DNA from: Mesorhizobium sp. M1B.F.Ca.ET.045.04.1.1
GTDB taxonomy: Bacteria > Pseudomonadota > Alphaproteobacteria > Rhizobiales > Rhizobiaceae
Direction of reading: 5' to 3'
DNA length: 64,000 nt
Assembly: GCF_003952465.1 (NCBI RefSeq)
Contig: NZ_CP034448.1
Span: forward strand, 6,549,001-6,613,000
Shown here: positions 17,389-27,227 of the stretch, piece after piece
Layout: every line of letters begins with the position of its first letter
How positions within the stretch are numbered: the stretch's first letter is position 1
Notes under the pieces: model-generated
The model's database searches: none
Told to the model about the DNA's origin: nothing
What the model saw: the letters and a program-made list of their open reading frames with translations, nothing else
Made by a program: the position numbers and the translations under genes

Positions 17389-17986
17389 CGCGCACCTCGG
17401 ACGGCTTTGTCGTGTTGACCCAGAGGATCTGGCAGCGCTCGGCGCCGGGATTGCGGAAGGCGTGCAGCAATGTGCTCTTGAAGGCAAAGCTGTCGCCGGC
17501 CTTCAGCACATAGGTCGTGGCATCCACCACCAGCTCGACCTCGCCCGTCATCACGAAGCCGAATTCGTGGCCGGCATGGGCGTAGGCTTCCGCCGTGCCG
17601 CCGCCGGCCTCGACCGTCACCAGCATGCCGGTGAGCGTCGCGGCGGGAGGCGACAGCAACGCCTTGGCGATGCCTTCCGACTTCACCGGGATCGAGCGCC
17701 GCTTGTCGGCGCGCACGCAATAGAGATCGTTGACCGCTTCGTTGCCGTCGGCGATCAGCGCCGACGGCTCGATGTCGAGGGCGGCGGCCAGCGGCCAGAT
17801 CACCTTGACGCGCAGCGAGGACATGCCGCGTTCGATCTGGCTGAGCGCGCCGATGGAAATGCCGGCCTTGGCCGCGAGCTCGGCCAGCGACAGCTTGCGC
17901 TCTAACCTCAGCGCCCGCACGCGCCGGCCGACCCGGATGTCGGCATCGTCCTTCGGCCTTTCGGCTGTTTCGTCGACTATGTCCAT
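17378..17986 (-). CDS. HTH-cupin transcriptional regulator (PuuR-like)
   Basis: A 202-residue regulator. The N-terminal XRE-type helix-turn-helix VGRRVRALRLERKLSLAELA then AGISIGALSQIERG (about 20-60) is followed by a C-terminal cupin with VEAGGGTAEAYAHAGHEFGFV and the barrel strands KAGDSFAFKSTLLHAFRNPG. E. coli PuuR, the repressor of putrescine use, has this layout. The ATG at 17986 has GAGGA seven bases upstream; the longer open frame reads through a repeat and is rejected. Its stop overlaps the next ATPase start. It most likely controls this transport cluster. Confidence 0.88.
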   Translation of the reverse strand: MDIVDETAERPKDDADIRVGRRVRALRLERKLSLAELAAKAGISIGALSQIERGMSSLRVKVIWPLAAALDIEPSALIADGNEAVNDLYCVRADKRRSIPVKSEGIAKALLSPPAATLTGMLVTVEAGGGTAEAYAHAGHEFGFVMTGEVELVVDATTYVLKAGDSFAFKSTLLHAFRNPGAERCQILWVNTTKPSEVRDGA

Positions 17987-18036
17987 ACGTTGGTCCTCGT
18001 TCAGTCTCTTCACTGGCGCGGAGCAGCGCCGACAGG

Positions 18037-18193
18037 CTCCCCCTTCTCCCCTTGTGGGAGAAGGTGTCGCCGAAGGCGACGGATGAGGGGTGTTCCAGCT
18101 TGGCAGCGACGGCGATCCGTCACCCACCCCTCAACCGTCTCGGGCGCTGCGCGACTCCCCCTTCTCCCACAAGGGGAGAAGGGGGAGTCGCGC
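18037..18193. repeat. paired hairpin repeat with an 18-bp perfect stem
   Basis: Two inverted units of the TCTCCC family. The right one is a perfect stem, GCGACTCCCCCTTCTCCC (18151-18168) against 18174-18191 with a five-base loop, ending two bases from the stop codon of the binding-protein gene at 18194. On the minus strand it forms the 3' end of that gene and lies 5' of the regulator and ATPase genes, so it may stabilise the upstream mRNA or lower downstream expression. Confidence 0.8.
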
Positions 18194-19264
18194 TCACCCG
18201 CCGGCCTTCACTTTCTCGAACATCTCGGCGACGTCGTCATTCTGCTTCATCGGGCCGGTGAAGATGGTGCTCTTCAGCATCACGTCCGGATCGGCCGGCA
18301 GCTGCAGCTTGTCCAGCTCGTCCTTCGACACGCCGGCGAAGGCGGTCGAGAGCGAGCTGCCATAGCCGTAGGACTGGATCAGATATTTGCCGGAATCGGC
18401 GTCGAGCCGGCTATTGATGAAGTCATAGGCGAGGTCGACGTTCTTGGCGTCCTTCAGCATGACGAAGCCGCACGCCCAGGTGAGCATGCCTTCCTTCGGC
18501 TTCATGAATTCGACCGGCACGCCCTGCTTCTTCAGCGAGGTGGCCGACGCATTCCAGGTCATGGCGGCGACAAGCTGGCCGCTTGCCAGCGCCTGCTCGA
18601 CCGAGGTCATGTCGGTGGTGTAGCTCGACAGCAGCGGCCGCTGCTCGCGCAGCTTTTCCGCCACCTTGTCCATCTGCTCCGGCGTCATGTCGAAGGGGTT
18701 CACGCCTGCCAGCAGCGCCGCCACGATCGGCGTGTCGTGCACGGCGTCGATGGTCGCCATGCGGCCGGCATATTGCTTGTCCCAGAGAAGGTTCCAGCTC
18801 GCCTCGGGGTTCTTCACCAGATCGGTGCGGTAGAGGATCGAGGTGTTGCCCCAGTCCCACGGCACCATCCAGACCTTGCCGTCGCCGGCCTGCAGGTCGG
18901 GCAGGTTCTTGAACACCGGGAAGATCGAATCCCAGTTCTTGATGCGCTTGGTATCGATCGGCTGCAGCAGGCCTTCCTTGTTCCAGCGCGCCACCTTGTC
19001 ATAGCAGGGATGCGCGATGTCCGGCCGGAAGCCGGCCTTGACCTTAGTGAAAGCGTCGTCGTCATCGCCGAAGATCGAGGCCTCGACGCCGTCAGGATGC
19101 GCGGCCAGGAAGCTCTTGTTGAAGTCCGGCAGTTCGTAGCCCGACCAGGTAAAGTATTGCAGCTTGTCGGCGGCCAACGCGACGGTCGACGACAGGGCCA
19201 AAGCCAATGCAGCAAGGCCGGCCCGGGCTTTGTGCCCGGCGATCGATTTCAGGTGGAATGTCAT
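18194..19264 (-). CDS. polyamine-type ABC transporter substrate-binding protein (PotF-like)
   Basis: A periplasmic binding protein of 356 residues. The signal peptide has a hydrophobic core AGLAALALALSSTVALA cleaved before ADKLQYFTWSGY. The mature start LQYFTWSGYELPDF, the block MVPWDWGNTSILYRTD and the C-terminal QSYGYGSSLS place it in COG0687. It differs clearly from the binding protein at 14262, so the two clusters probably take different ligands. It is followed by a strong hairpin and lies 28 bases after the PotC-like permease. Confidence 0.9.
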   Translation of the reverse strand: MTFHLKSIAGHKARAGLAALALALSSTVALAADKLQYFTWSGYELPDFNKSFLAAHPDGVEASIFGDDDDAFTKVKAGFRPDIAHPCYDKVARWNKEGLLQPIDTKRIKNWDSIFPVFKNLPDLQAGDGKVWMVPWDWGNTSILYRTDLVKNPEASWNLLWDKQYAGRMATIDAVHDTPIVAALLAGVNPFDMTPEQMDKVAEKLREQRPLLSSYTTDMTSVEQALASGQLVAAMTWNASATSLKKQGVPVEFMKPKEGMLTWACGFVMLKDAKNVDLAYDFINSRLDADSGKYLIQSYGYGSSLSTAFAGVSKDELDKLQLPADPDVMLKSTIFTGPMKQNDDVAEMFEKVKAGG

Positions 19265-19292
19265 TTTCGTTCTCCTCTTTCTTTGTTGTGGT

Positions 19293-20114
19293 TCAGGCTG
19301 GATTGCGGCGCGCGGCGCCGAGACCGCGATGGCGCAGGATTTCGGCGAGCGCAGCGATGATGAAGGACACGGTGAGGATCGCCGTGCCGAGCGCCATCAC
19401 GGTCGGCAGCGAGCGCGGGAAGCGCAGTTGGCTCCAGATGTAGAGCGGCAGCGTCGGCTGGGTGCCGGCGAGGAAGAAGACGACGATGAACTCGTCGAAG
19501 GAAGTGAGGAAGGCGAGCATGAAAGCCGACAGCACGGCCGGCGCGCTCAGCGGCAGCATGACGCGCCGGAATGTCGTCCAGTCGGAGGCGCCGAGGTCGA
19601 GTGCTGCCTCGCGGATGGTTTTGGGAATGGCTGCGAAGCGGCTGCGCATCACCACCACCGTCGTCGGCAGCGCCACCAGGATGTGGCCGAGCACGATCGC
19701 GATGCGCGATGGTCCGAGGCCGATGAGGTTGACCAGGATCAAGAGCGAAATGCCGACGATCACGCCGGGGATCAGGATCGGCAACCGAGCCGCGGCGCTG
19801 ATCGTGGCCGCCAGCGGCGAGCGGCCATAAAGATCCATATAGGAGACGGTGATGCCGCAGAGCGTCGCGCCGGAGGCGGCGATGACGCCGATGACGAGGC
19901 TGTTGGCCAAAGCACCGGACAGCGCCGGATTGCCGTAGAGCGTCTCATACCAGCCAAGCGTAAAACCCTGCAGCGGAAACGCCGCCTGGATGGAGTCGTT
20001 GAAGGAAAACAGCGGGATCAAAAGGATCGGCAGATAGAGGAACACCAGATAGGCAAGCACATAAAGGCCGAGCCAGCGGCCGCCTGCATTTGCCTCTTTG
20101 CGCGCCACGCTCAT
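19293..20114 (-). CDS. polyamine-type ABC transporter permease (PotC/PotI-like)
   Basis: A 273-residue membrane subunit with six predicted helices, starting MSVARKEANAGGRWLGL. The EAA loop is EAALDLGASDWTTFRRVMLP. The ATG at 20114 overlaps the stop of the preceding permease (ATGA), so the upstream extension is rejected. It works with 20111-20998 as the transmembrane pair. Confidence 0.9.
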   Translation of the reverse strand: MSVARKEANAGGRWLGLYVLAYLVFLYLPILLIPLFSFNDSIQAAFPLQGFTLGWYETLYGNPALSGALANSLVIGVIAASGATLCGITVSYMDLYGRSPLAATISAAARLPILIPGVIVGISLLILVNLIGLGPSRIAIVLGHILVALPTTVVVMRSRFAAIPKTIREAALDLGASDWTTFRRVMLPLSAPAVLSAFMLAFLTSFDEFIVVFFLAGTQPTLPLYIWSQLRFPRSLPTVMALGTAILTVSFIIAALAEILRHRGLGAARRNPA

Positions 20115-20998
20115 GTGCGGCTGCCAAATCTGCGGTCGGCGCCGCGCACGAGCAGAACCACGCACAGGATGACCAGCATGACGCAGACCGAGAGTGCCGC
20201 GCCGAACGGCCAGTTATTGGCCTTGCCGAATTGCGACTGGATCAGCGTGCCGATCATGGTGCTGGCCGGGCCGCCGACCATGGCCGGCGTGACATAGTCG
20301 CCGACGGTCGGCACGAAGACGACGAGGGCCGCAGCCAGAACGCCGGGCATCGAATTGGGCAGCACGACGCGGCGGAACGACGTGAAGGGCCGCGCGCCGA
20401 GATCGGAGGCGGCTTCGAGCAGCGATTTCGGGATCGTGTCCAGCGCCACATAGATCGGCAGGATGGCGAAAGGCGCGTAGGCGTGGGCGAGCGTCACCAC
20501 CACGGCGGCCGGCGTGTTGAGGAAAGCGAGCGTCGGTTCCGACCAGAGCCCGCTTTCGATGAAGGCCGAATTCAGCACGCCGTTATAGGCGAGCACGATC
20601 TTCCAGGCGAAGACGCGCAAAAGGTAGCTGGTCCAGAACGGCAGCGTCACCAGGAAAAGCAGCAGGTTGCGCCGCCGCCCGGCATGGAAGGCGAGATAGT
20701 AGGCGACCGGATAGGCGGTGACGACGGTCGCCAGCGTCACCAGGCCGGCGATGACCAGTGAGCGCAACGTCACCGTCCAATAGAGCGGGTCGGTGGCCAC
20801 GGTGACGAAGTTTTCCGCCGTCAGGCCGGCGCCGAGCAGCGAGCCGTCATTGCTCCTGAAGGCGAGGAAAATCACCAGGCCGAGCGCGAACAGGATCAGG
20901 AAGAAGGTGACCAACCCGCCCGGCAGCAGCATGGCGAAGCGGAAGACCGGCGAAATGCGGGTTTCCGGCGATGGCCGCGCTGCAACGATGCTCGACAT
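20111..20998 (-). CDS. polyamine-type ABC transporter permease (PotB/PotH-like)
   Basis: A 295-residue membrane subunit. Helix 1 is LLPGGLVTFFLILFALGLVI near residue 28, and the EAA loop is EAASDLGARPFTSFRRVVLP. It is the first gene of the transporter set; a 16-base palindrome 53 bases upstream (21051-21066) is a likely operator. The FAD oxidoreductase gene upstream on the same strand ends 111 bases away. Confidence 0.9.
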   Translation of the reverse strand: MSSIVAARPSPETRISPVFRFAMLLPGGLVTFFLILFALGLVIFLAFRSNDGSLLGAGLTAENFVTVATDPLYWTVTLRSLVIAGLVTLATVVTAYPVAYYLAFHAGRRRNLLLFLVTLPFWTSYLLRVFAWKIVLAYNGVLNSAFIESGLWSEPTLAFLNTPAAVVVTLAHAYAPFAILPIYVALDTIPKSLLEAASDLGARPFTSFRRVVLPNSMPGVLAAALVVFVPTVGDYVTPAMVGGPASTMIGTLIQSQFGKANNWPFGAALSVCVMLVILCVVLLVRGADRRFGSRT

Positions 20999-21050
20999 CC
21001 TATTGCCTATCGGGGGCTGCCCATCGGATTTTTGAAATCGGCTAATGCTT

Positions 21051-21066
21051 TTTCATATTTATGAAA
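21051..21066. promoter_or_regulatory. candidate operator palindrome
   Basis: TTTCATA, two bases, TATGAAA: a perfect 7-bp inverted repeat in an AT-rich patch between the FAD oxidoreductase and permease genes. The PuuR-like protein encoded at 17378 is the obvious candidate to bind it, but no binding data support this. Confidence 0.45.
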
Positions 21067-21109
21067 CTGTCAAGCTGAATCGTTTGTGCGCTGCAATGCC
21101 GGCGAAAGC

Positions 21110-22393
21110 TCAGCGTTCGAACGCGTCGAGCATCCGGTACCAGGCGATAGTGGCGGCGACGCCGATCTGACGGAAAGCATGGAACGGGATCGGCCGGATC
21201 GGCGACAGCGGGAACGGCAACTGCCTGACATCACCGCTCGCCAGATAGCTTGCCATCCGCTTGCCCAGCGCGCTCATCAGGCCGACACCCCTACCCTGGC
21301 AGCCGACCACGGCGAGCAGGCCCTTTTCCGGCTCATGCAGGTGCGGCAGGTGGTCCGGCGTCATCGCCACACGGCCGAACCAGCGCTTTTCGATGGCGAT
21401 GCCGGCAAGCGCCGGGTAGAGCCGGATGAGCGCGCGCTCGAGATGCGCCCAGTCCGAAGCGCTGGAAGGCAGCGCCATGCGGCCGCGACCGCCGAGCACC
21501 AGCCGGCCGTCCGCGCTCTTGCGGTAATAGACGAGGATACGGCGCGAATCCGAGACGGCCTGGCCGCCCGCCAGGATGCTCGCGGCGAGCTCTGCCGGCA
21601 GCGGCGCGGTGGCGATCTGGAAGGAATGCAACGGCACGATCGTCTGCGCAAGGCCAGGCAGCAAGTCATCCGTATAGGCATTGGCGGCGAGCACGACGGA
21701 CTTGGCGCGCAGTTCGGCGCCGCCTTGCGTTGAAACTCGCCAGAGGCCGGTTTCCTTGCTGAGCTTCACCACCCTTTGCTGCTCGGCGATCTTCACGCCG
21801 GCGCTTGCGGCGACGCGCGCCAATTCCATCGTGTAGGACAGCGGATCGATGACGCCAGCGCGGCGGTCGAGCCAGCCGCCGAGATAGCCCTTGGCCCCGG
21901 TCATCGCCGCGATCTCGGTCTGGTCGAGCAGCTTGACGTCGGCGCCGCGTGTTCGCCATTGGCGATCTCGGTTCGCTGCCGCGATCAAAGCGGTTTCGGT
22001 ATGCGCGGCCTGGATCCAGCCGTTACGTGTGAACGGCACCGCGAGCTTCTCGTCGCGGATCAGGTCGAACACGGCATCAGCCGTCGAGGCGGCGAAGTCG
22101 ACCAGGGCCTCGCCGCGCTCCTTGCCGAAATGCCCGATCAGCCATTCCGGATCGTATTTGAGGCCTGGAATGACCTGGCCGCCGTTGAGGCCGGAAGCGC
22201 CCTGCCCGACTGCTGCGGCCTCCAGCACCTGGACCGAACGACCGGCGCGGGCCGCATGCAAGGCGGTCGACAGGCCCATGATGCCGGCGCCGACAATGAT
22301 CGCGTCTAGCGTGCCGCCGGACGAAAGCTCGGGCTTGAACGCCGTGGCCGTTTTGGGCTTCTGCCAGATCGGATCGGAAAAGGCTGCGGACAA
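21110..22393 (-). CDS. FAD-dependent oxidoreductase (DAO family, PuuB-like)
   Basis: A 427-residue flavoenzyme. The FAD-binding motif AIIVGAGIMGLSTALHAARAG is near the N-terminus, then GASGLNGGQVIPGLKYDPEW, and the C-terminal FAD contact is VVGCQGRGVGLMSALGKRMA. GLNGGQ and the overall layout resemble gamma-glutamylputrescine oxidase PuuB, which oxidises an amine to an aldehyde. The start chosen is TTG at 22393, with GAGGGTGA immediately upstream; the open frame runs further but into repeat-flanking DNA. Beside a polyamine-type transporter and a PuuR-like regulator, oxidation of a (gamma-glutamyl) polyamine is likely but not proven. Confidence 0.87.
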   Translation of the reverse strand: MSAAFSDPIWQKPKTATAFKPELSSGGTLDAIIVGAGIMGLSTALHAARAGRSVQVLEAAAVGQGASGLNGGQVIPGLKYDPEWLIGHFGKERGEALVDFAASTADAVFDLIRDEKLAVPFTRNGWIQAAHTETALIAAANRDRQWRTRGADVKLLDQTEIAAMTGAKGYLGGWLDRRAGVIDPLSYTMELARVAASAGVKIAEQQRVVKLSKETGLWRVSTQGGAELRAKSVVLAANAYTDDLLPGLAQTIVPLHSFQIATAPLPAELAASILAGGQAVSDSRRILVYYRKSADGRLVLGGRGRMALPSSASDWAHLERALIRLYPALAGIAIEKRWFGRVAMTPDHLPHLHEPEKGLLAVVGCQGRGVGLMSALGKRMASYLASGDVRQLPFPLSPIRPIPFHAFRQIGVAATIAWYRMLDAFER

Positions 22394-22552
22394 GTGGTCA
22401 CCCTCGCGCTGGAACTTCGTGAAAATCCTATTGTCGATTTCATGGATTTGAAAGTGCGTTTCGATTTCGTCGTTTGGGGCACGGGGAACTCGATCAGGGG
22501 TCCAGCGGTCGCCAATCACGTGCTCGCCGACAGCCAATCGCCAAGGCCGGCG

Positions 22553-22675
22553 CTGCCCCTCATCCGCCTGCCGGCACCTTCTCCCCGTGAAAAACGGGGA
22601 GAAGGGAAGCGCTCCAGCGCTGGCGACCCCTCTCCCCGTTCTTCACGGGGAGAGGGTAAGGGTGAGGGGCAGCGC
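22553..22675. repeat. paired hairpin repeat in a 444-base gene-free stretch
   Basis: Two hairpins, CTTCTCCCCGT/ACGGGGAGAAG (22578-22604) and CCCTCTCCCCGT/ACGGGGAGAGGG (22628-22656), bracketed by the inverted ends CCCCTCATCC and GGGTGAGGGG. The gene-free stretch 22394-22837 separates the divergent FAD oxidoreductase and the XylX-like gene; apart from the repeat I see no convincing promoter or operator in it. Confidence 0.8.
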
Positions 22676-22837
22676 AGACATCGGCGATCTGCCTCGACCA
22701 AAGGGACAAGGCATCAATCGGGGTGGACCTTTGGGAAGAATTTGTTGAGATTGCCCCCGAAGAACGGCGGGCTCGCGATCACACTGACCGTGAGCGGAAT
22801 GCTGAAAGCCGATCAGCCGACTAAGAGGACCGACACC

Positions 22838-23995
22838 ATGACCGACCCGACCCGCCTCCCTGCCGACGGCCTGTTCATTGGCCGTGCCAGGACCAGCGAT
22901 GCTTCCCACCCGCTGGTGGTCACGGTGCGTGACGGCGAGGTGATCGACATCACCTCAAGCGCGGCGCCCACGGTGCGCGATCTCTGCGAGATGAAGGACC
23001 CTGCCGGCCACGTGCGCTCGGCCAAGGGTAAGGCGATCGGGTCGCTCGCCGATATCGCCGCGAACAGCTTCGAGGCCGGACGCGATGCGAAGAAGCCCAT
23101 CCTGCTCTCCCCTGTCGACCTGCAGGCGGTGAAGGCCTCTGGCGTCACCTTCGTCGTCAGCCTGCTCGAGCGCGTCATCGAGGAGCAGGCGCGCGGCTCG
23201 GCCGAGAAGGCGGACGCCATCCGCGCCGATATCGCCGGGCTGATCGGTCATGACCTCTCCAAGCTGAAGCCCGGCTCGCCGGAAGCGATGGAGATCAAGG
23301 CCAAGCTGATCCAGCGCGGCGCCTGGTCGCAATATCTGGAAGTGGGCATCGGGCCGGATGCCGAGATCTTCACCAAATGCCAGCCGATGGCCTCCGTGGG
23401 CTTCGGCGCCGATGTCGGGCTGCACCCGGTCTCGACCTGGAACAATCCGGAGCCGGAGATCGCCATGGTCGCCGACAGCAGCGGCCGCATCGTCGGCGCC
23501 ACCCTCGGCAACGACGTCAATCTGCGCGATGTCGAGGGGCGCTCGGCGCTGCTGCTGGGCAAAGCCAAGGACAACAACGCTTCCGCCTCGCTCGGACCGT
23601 TCATCCGGCTCTTCGACGAGACCTTTTCCATTGCCGACGTCAAGCGCGCCACGGTGCGGCTCAGCGTCGAGGGCGAGGACGGGTTTTCGCTGGAGGGCGC
23701 GAGTTCGATGGCCGAGATCAGCCGCTCGCCGGAAGAATTGGTCAAGGCCGCGATGGGACCGCACCACCAGTATCCGGACGGGCTGGCGCTCTATCTCGGC
23801 ACCATGTTCGTCCCGTCGAAGGACCGTGGCGAGAAGGGCAAGGGTTTTACGCACAAGGTCGGCGACATCGTCACCATCTCGTCCGAAAAACTCGGCGCGC
23901 TGGTCAACCGGGTGCGGCTCTCGCCCGATTGCCCGCACTGGACGTACGGCGCCAGCCATCTGATGCGCGACCTCGCCAAGGCCGGCCTGATCTAG
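22838..23995 (+). CDS. FAH-family 2-keto-3-deoxy-sugar-acid dehydratase, XylX-like
   Basis: A 385-residue member of the fumarylacetoacetate hydrolase fold. It closely resembles remembered Caulobacter XylX (2-keto-3-deoxy-D-xylonate dehydratase) in length and in blocks such as SQYLEVGIGPDAEIFTK, WNNPEPEIAMV, GNDVNLRDVEGRSALLL, KDNNASASLGPFIRLFDETF and HHQYPDGLALYLGTMF. The metal-ligand acidic residues of the family lie in the EPE and NDVNLRD segments. The ATG at 22838 has GAGGA eight bases upstream. It precedes a sugar ABC importer, so a pentose or related sugar acid pathway is likely; the exact sugar is not known. Confidence 0.88.
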   Translation: MTDPTRLPADGLFIGRARTSDASHPLVVTVRDGEVIDITSSAAPTVRDLCEMKDPAGHVRSAKGKAIGSLADIAANSFEAGRDAKKPILLSPVDLQAVKASGVTFVVSLLERVIEEQARGSAEKADAIRADIAGLIGHDLSKLKPGSPEAMEIKAKLIQRGAWSQYLEVGIGPDAEIFTKCQPMASVGFGADVGLHPVSTWNNPEPEIAMVADSSGRIVGATLGNDVNLRDVEGRSALLLGKAKDNNASASLGPFIRLFDETFSIADVKRATVRLSVEGEDGFSLEGASSMAEISRSPEELVKAAMGPHHQYPDGLALYLGTMFVPSKDRGEKGKGFTHKVGDIVTISSEKLGALVNRVRLSPDCPHWTYGASHLMRDLAKAGLI

Positions 23996-24270
23996 CAGCG
24001 GATCACAGCGGCCATATGCTTGTGATCATCACGACAGGCTGATGGAGCGCAATGGCGGGGTTTGCGGCAAAATATCATCGCAACTGATGCAATCTGATGG
24101 GTTCGTTGATGGCGTGTGGACCTGTGCCAACATCCATTGGCGATGGAGGCTTGCCATCGGCCCAAAAAGGGAATGCTCTTAACATTCCGGTCGGCGCTGG
24201 CAGGAGATGCGGTTCTCGGGCCGCATCGCGCTCGATGTGGAGGAGAGTTTTCAACATGGGAGGAAATCGA

Positions 24271-25203
24271 ATGCTTTCGAGGCTGAGACTGCTCGTGCTT
24301 GGCTTGATCGCGGCACTCGCCATTCCGGCGATGGCCGAGGCCAAGACGTTCTACTGGATTTCGCATGGCGGGCCGGCCGATCCGGTCTGGACCTACTTCC
24401 TCGCCGGCGCCAAGCAATGGGCGACCGACACCGGCAACAAGGTGAACACCTCGTTCCACAATGGCGACGTCGCCTCGCAGCAGGAGGCCGTCCGCGCCGC
24501 CATCTCGGCCAAGGCCGACGGCATCGTCACCACCAGCCCCGATCCGGGCAGCCTCGTCGAGATCGTCAAGGAGGCCCGCGCGGCCAACATCCCGATCATC
24601 AACTTCAACACGCCCGATCCAAAAGCCAACTTCAATGCCTATGTCGGCGGCGACAACGTCACCTTCGGCAAGCACTGGGCACAATATCTGGTCGACAAGG
24701 GCCTGGTGAAGAAGGGCGACTTCGTATGGATGCCGGTCGAGGTTCCCGGCGCCACCTATGGCGTCCAGGAAGAGGAAGGCATCAAGAGCGTGTTCGAGCC
24801 GGCGGGCATCACCTATGAGGTGACCGAAGCGACGCTCGACCAGGCCGAAGTGATCAACCGCATGGTCGACTACCTCACCGCGCATAAGGGTAAGGTGAAG
24901 GCCATCATCGGTCTCGGCGATCTCGTCACCGGCTCGATCAAGCGCGTGTTCGATCAGGTCGGCGTCAAGCCGGGCGAAATCCCGGTCGTCGGCTGGGGCA
25001 ACTCGCTCGACACCACCCAGGAAGTGCTGAACGGCTACGTCAACGCCGCGCAGTGGCAGGACCCCCAGGCGACCAGCTATGTGGCGCTCTCGCTCGCCAA
25101 CATGGCTGCCGCCGGCATTCCTCCGGGCTTCAACGTCATCACCGGCGCGCTCTATGAAAAGGACACAGCCGGCGTCTACGACAAGATCCTGTCCGGCAAG
25201 TAA
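24271..25203 (+). CDS. sugar ABC transporter substrate-binding protein
   Basis: A 310-residue periplasmic protein of the ribose/galactose (Peripla_BP_4) type. The signal peptide LRLLVLGLIAALAIPAMAEA is cleaved before KTFYWISHGG. The mature part shows DPVWTYFLAGAKQWA, the sugar-site block ADGIVTTSPDPGSL, and IIGLGDLVTGSIKRVF. The ATG at 24271 has GGAGGA six bases upstream; an ATG at 24256 is possible. The 275-base gap before it (23996-24270) shows no repeat or clear operator. It is the first of three transporter genes, with a repeat between it and the permease. Confidence 0.88.
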   Translation: MLSRLRLLVLGLIAALAIPAMAEAKTFYWISHGGPADPVWTYFLAGAKQWATDTGNKVNTSFHNGDVASQQEAVRAAISAKADGIVTTSPDPGSLVEIVKEARAANIPIINFNTPDPKANFNAYVGGDNVTFGKHWAQYLVDKGLVKKGDFVWMPVEVPGATYGVQEEEGIKSVFEPAGITYEVTEATLDQAEVINRMVDYLTAHKGKVKAIIGLGDLVTGSIKRVFDQVGVKPGEIPVVGWGNSLDTTQEVLNGYVNAAQWQDPQATSYVALSLANMAAAGIPPGFNVITGALYEKDTAGVYDKILSGK

Positions 25204-25283
25204 TCCGCGACCAATGGCCGTGACCGCTCCGGCGGCCACGGCCATTCCTTTCGCCGAGCCTGCGGCCGCGCGGGCTTCAGCTA

Positions 25284-25388
25284 AAGCGCGTCGCGTCGAA
25301 ACGGATTCGAGCGACGCGCTTTAAGTCTTTGTTTTTATGCATGTCGTTTTTCCCAAAACCGCTACACACTTTTGGGCGACATGCATTA
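25284..25388. repeat. palindromic repeat between binding protein and permease
   Basis: Two dyads: AAAGCGCGTCGCGTCG ... CGAGCGACGCGCTTT, then TGCATGTCG...CGACATGCA with the core AAAACCGCTACACACTTTT. It separates the binding-protein stop from the permease start and may adjust the relative mRNA level of the transporter genes. Confidence 0.78.
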
Positions 25389-25411
25389 AGTTCACTCACG
25401 TCGCGGGCTCA

Positions 25412-26398
25412 ATGGAAAACCGTTCCTTCATCCAAAGTTTCATCGCACGGCCGGAATTCGGGCCGCTGGTGCTGCTCGTCGTCGAGCTCGTCGTCTTCTG
25501 GGGCATCAATCCCGACTTCCTGTCGCCGCAGAACATCTCCAACATCCTGGCCTTCACCGTCGAGCTTGGCCTGATCGCGCTGGCGATGACCTTGCTGATG
25601 ACATCGGGCGAGTTCGACCTTTCGGTCGGCTCGCTGTTCGGCTTCTCGCCGGTGCTGATGTGGACGCTGTTCAACGGCGGCGTCACCTCGCTGGAAATGG
25701 GTTTCCTGATCGCGCTGGTGGTCGCGGCCTTCATCGGCCTGGTCAATGGCTGGTTCGTGACCCGGCTCAAGATCCCGTCCTTCCTGGTCACGCTCGGCAT
25801 GCTTTTGGTGGTGCGCGGCACCGCGCTCTTTGTCACCGACGGCTTTCCGCAGCGCACCTGGAGCGCCGAAGGCAGCTTGCTGGCGGACATACTGGTCGGC
25901 GATTTCTACATCGGGCCGTTCCGCATCTACGCCTCGCTGTTCTGGTTCATCGGAGCTGCGATCGTGCTCGGCTATGTGCTGACGCAGAGCCGCACCGGGA
26001 ACTGGATCCAGGCGGCGGGAGGCAATCCAAATGCGGCGCGGGCGCGCGGCGTCAACGTCAACCGCGTCAAGGTCGGTCTTTTCGTCCTGTCGGCGGTGAT
26101 GGCCTCGCTCGCCGGCGTCATCTCCTCGCTGCGCACTTCGGCCGCCAACCCCAACAGCGGCACCGGCTACGAGCTGGAAGTCATCGCCATGGTGGTGATC
26201 GGCGGCACGGCGCTGACCGGCGGGCGCGGCACCATCATCGGCACGGTGCTCGGCATCCTGATCCTGCGCGTCATGCGCAACGGCATCGTGCTGATCGGCG
26301 TGCCAGGGCTCGCCTACAACATCTTCATCGGCGCGATCATCCTCGGCATGATGGCGCTGCATTCATGGCTCGAACGCCGGCACCAGGCAGGGACGTGA
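25412..26398 (+). CDS. sugar ABC transporter permease
   Basis: A 328-residue RbsC/AraH-type membrane subunit with about ten helices. Family blocks include MTSGEFDLSVGSLFGF near residue 70, IPSFLVTLGMLLVVRGTAL near 125, GGNPNAARARGVNVNRVKVG near 205 and VVIGGTALTGGRGTIIGTVLG near 265. The start MENRSFIQSF at 25412 has no strong ribosome-binding site. The upstream extension runs through the repeat and is unlikely. It is followed by the ATPase gene three bases later. Confidence 0.88.
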   Translation: MENRSFIQSFIARPEFGPLVLLVVELVVFWGINPDFLSPQNISNILAFTVELGLIALAMTLLMTSGEFDLSVGSLFGFSPVLMWTLFNGGVTSLEMGFLIALVVAAFIGLVNGWFVTRLKIPSFLVTLGMLLVVRGTALFVTDGFPQRTWSAEGSLLADILVGDFYIGPFRIYASLFWFIGAAIVLGYVLTQSRTGNWIQAAGGNPNAARARGVNVNRVKVGLFVLSAVMASLAGVISSLRTSAANPNSGTGYELEVIAMVVIGGTALTGGRGTIIGTVLGILILRVMRNGIVLIGVPGLAYNIFIGAIILGMMALHSWLERRHQAGT

Positions 26399-26401
26399 CC
26401 C

Positions 26402-27196
<795 letters not shown>

Positions 27197-27227
27197 TCGG
27201 GCCTGAGACGGGCTCGGATCCCATCCT

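Noticed and set aside
23996..24270. LacI operator before the sugar importer
   Set aside because: Repeated TGATG-like words are present near 24078-24110, but I could not find a convincing symmetric site.
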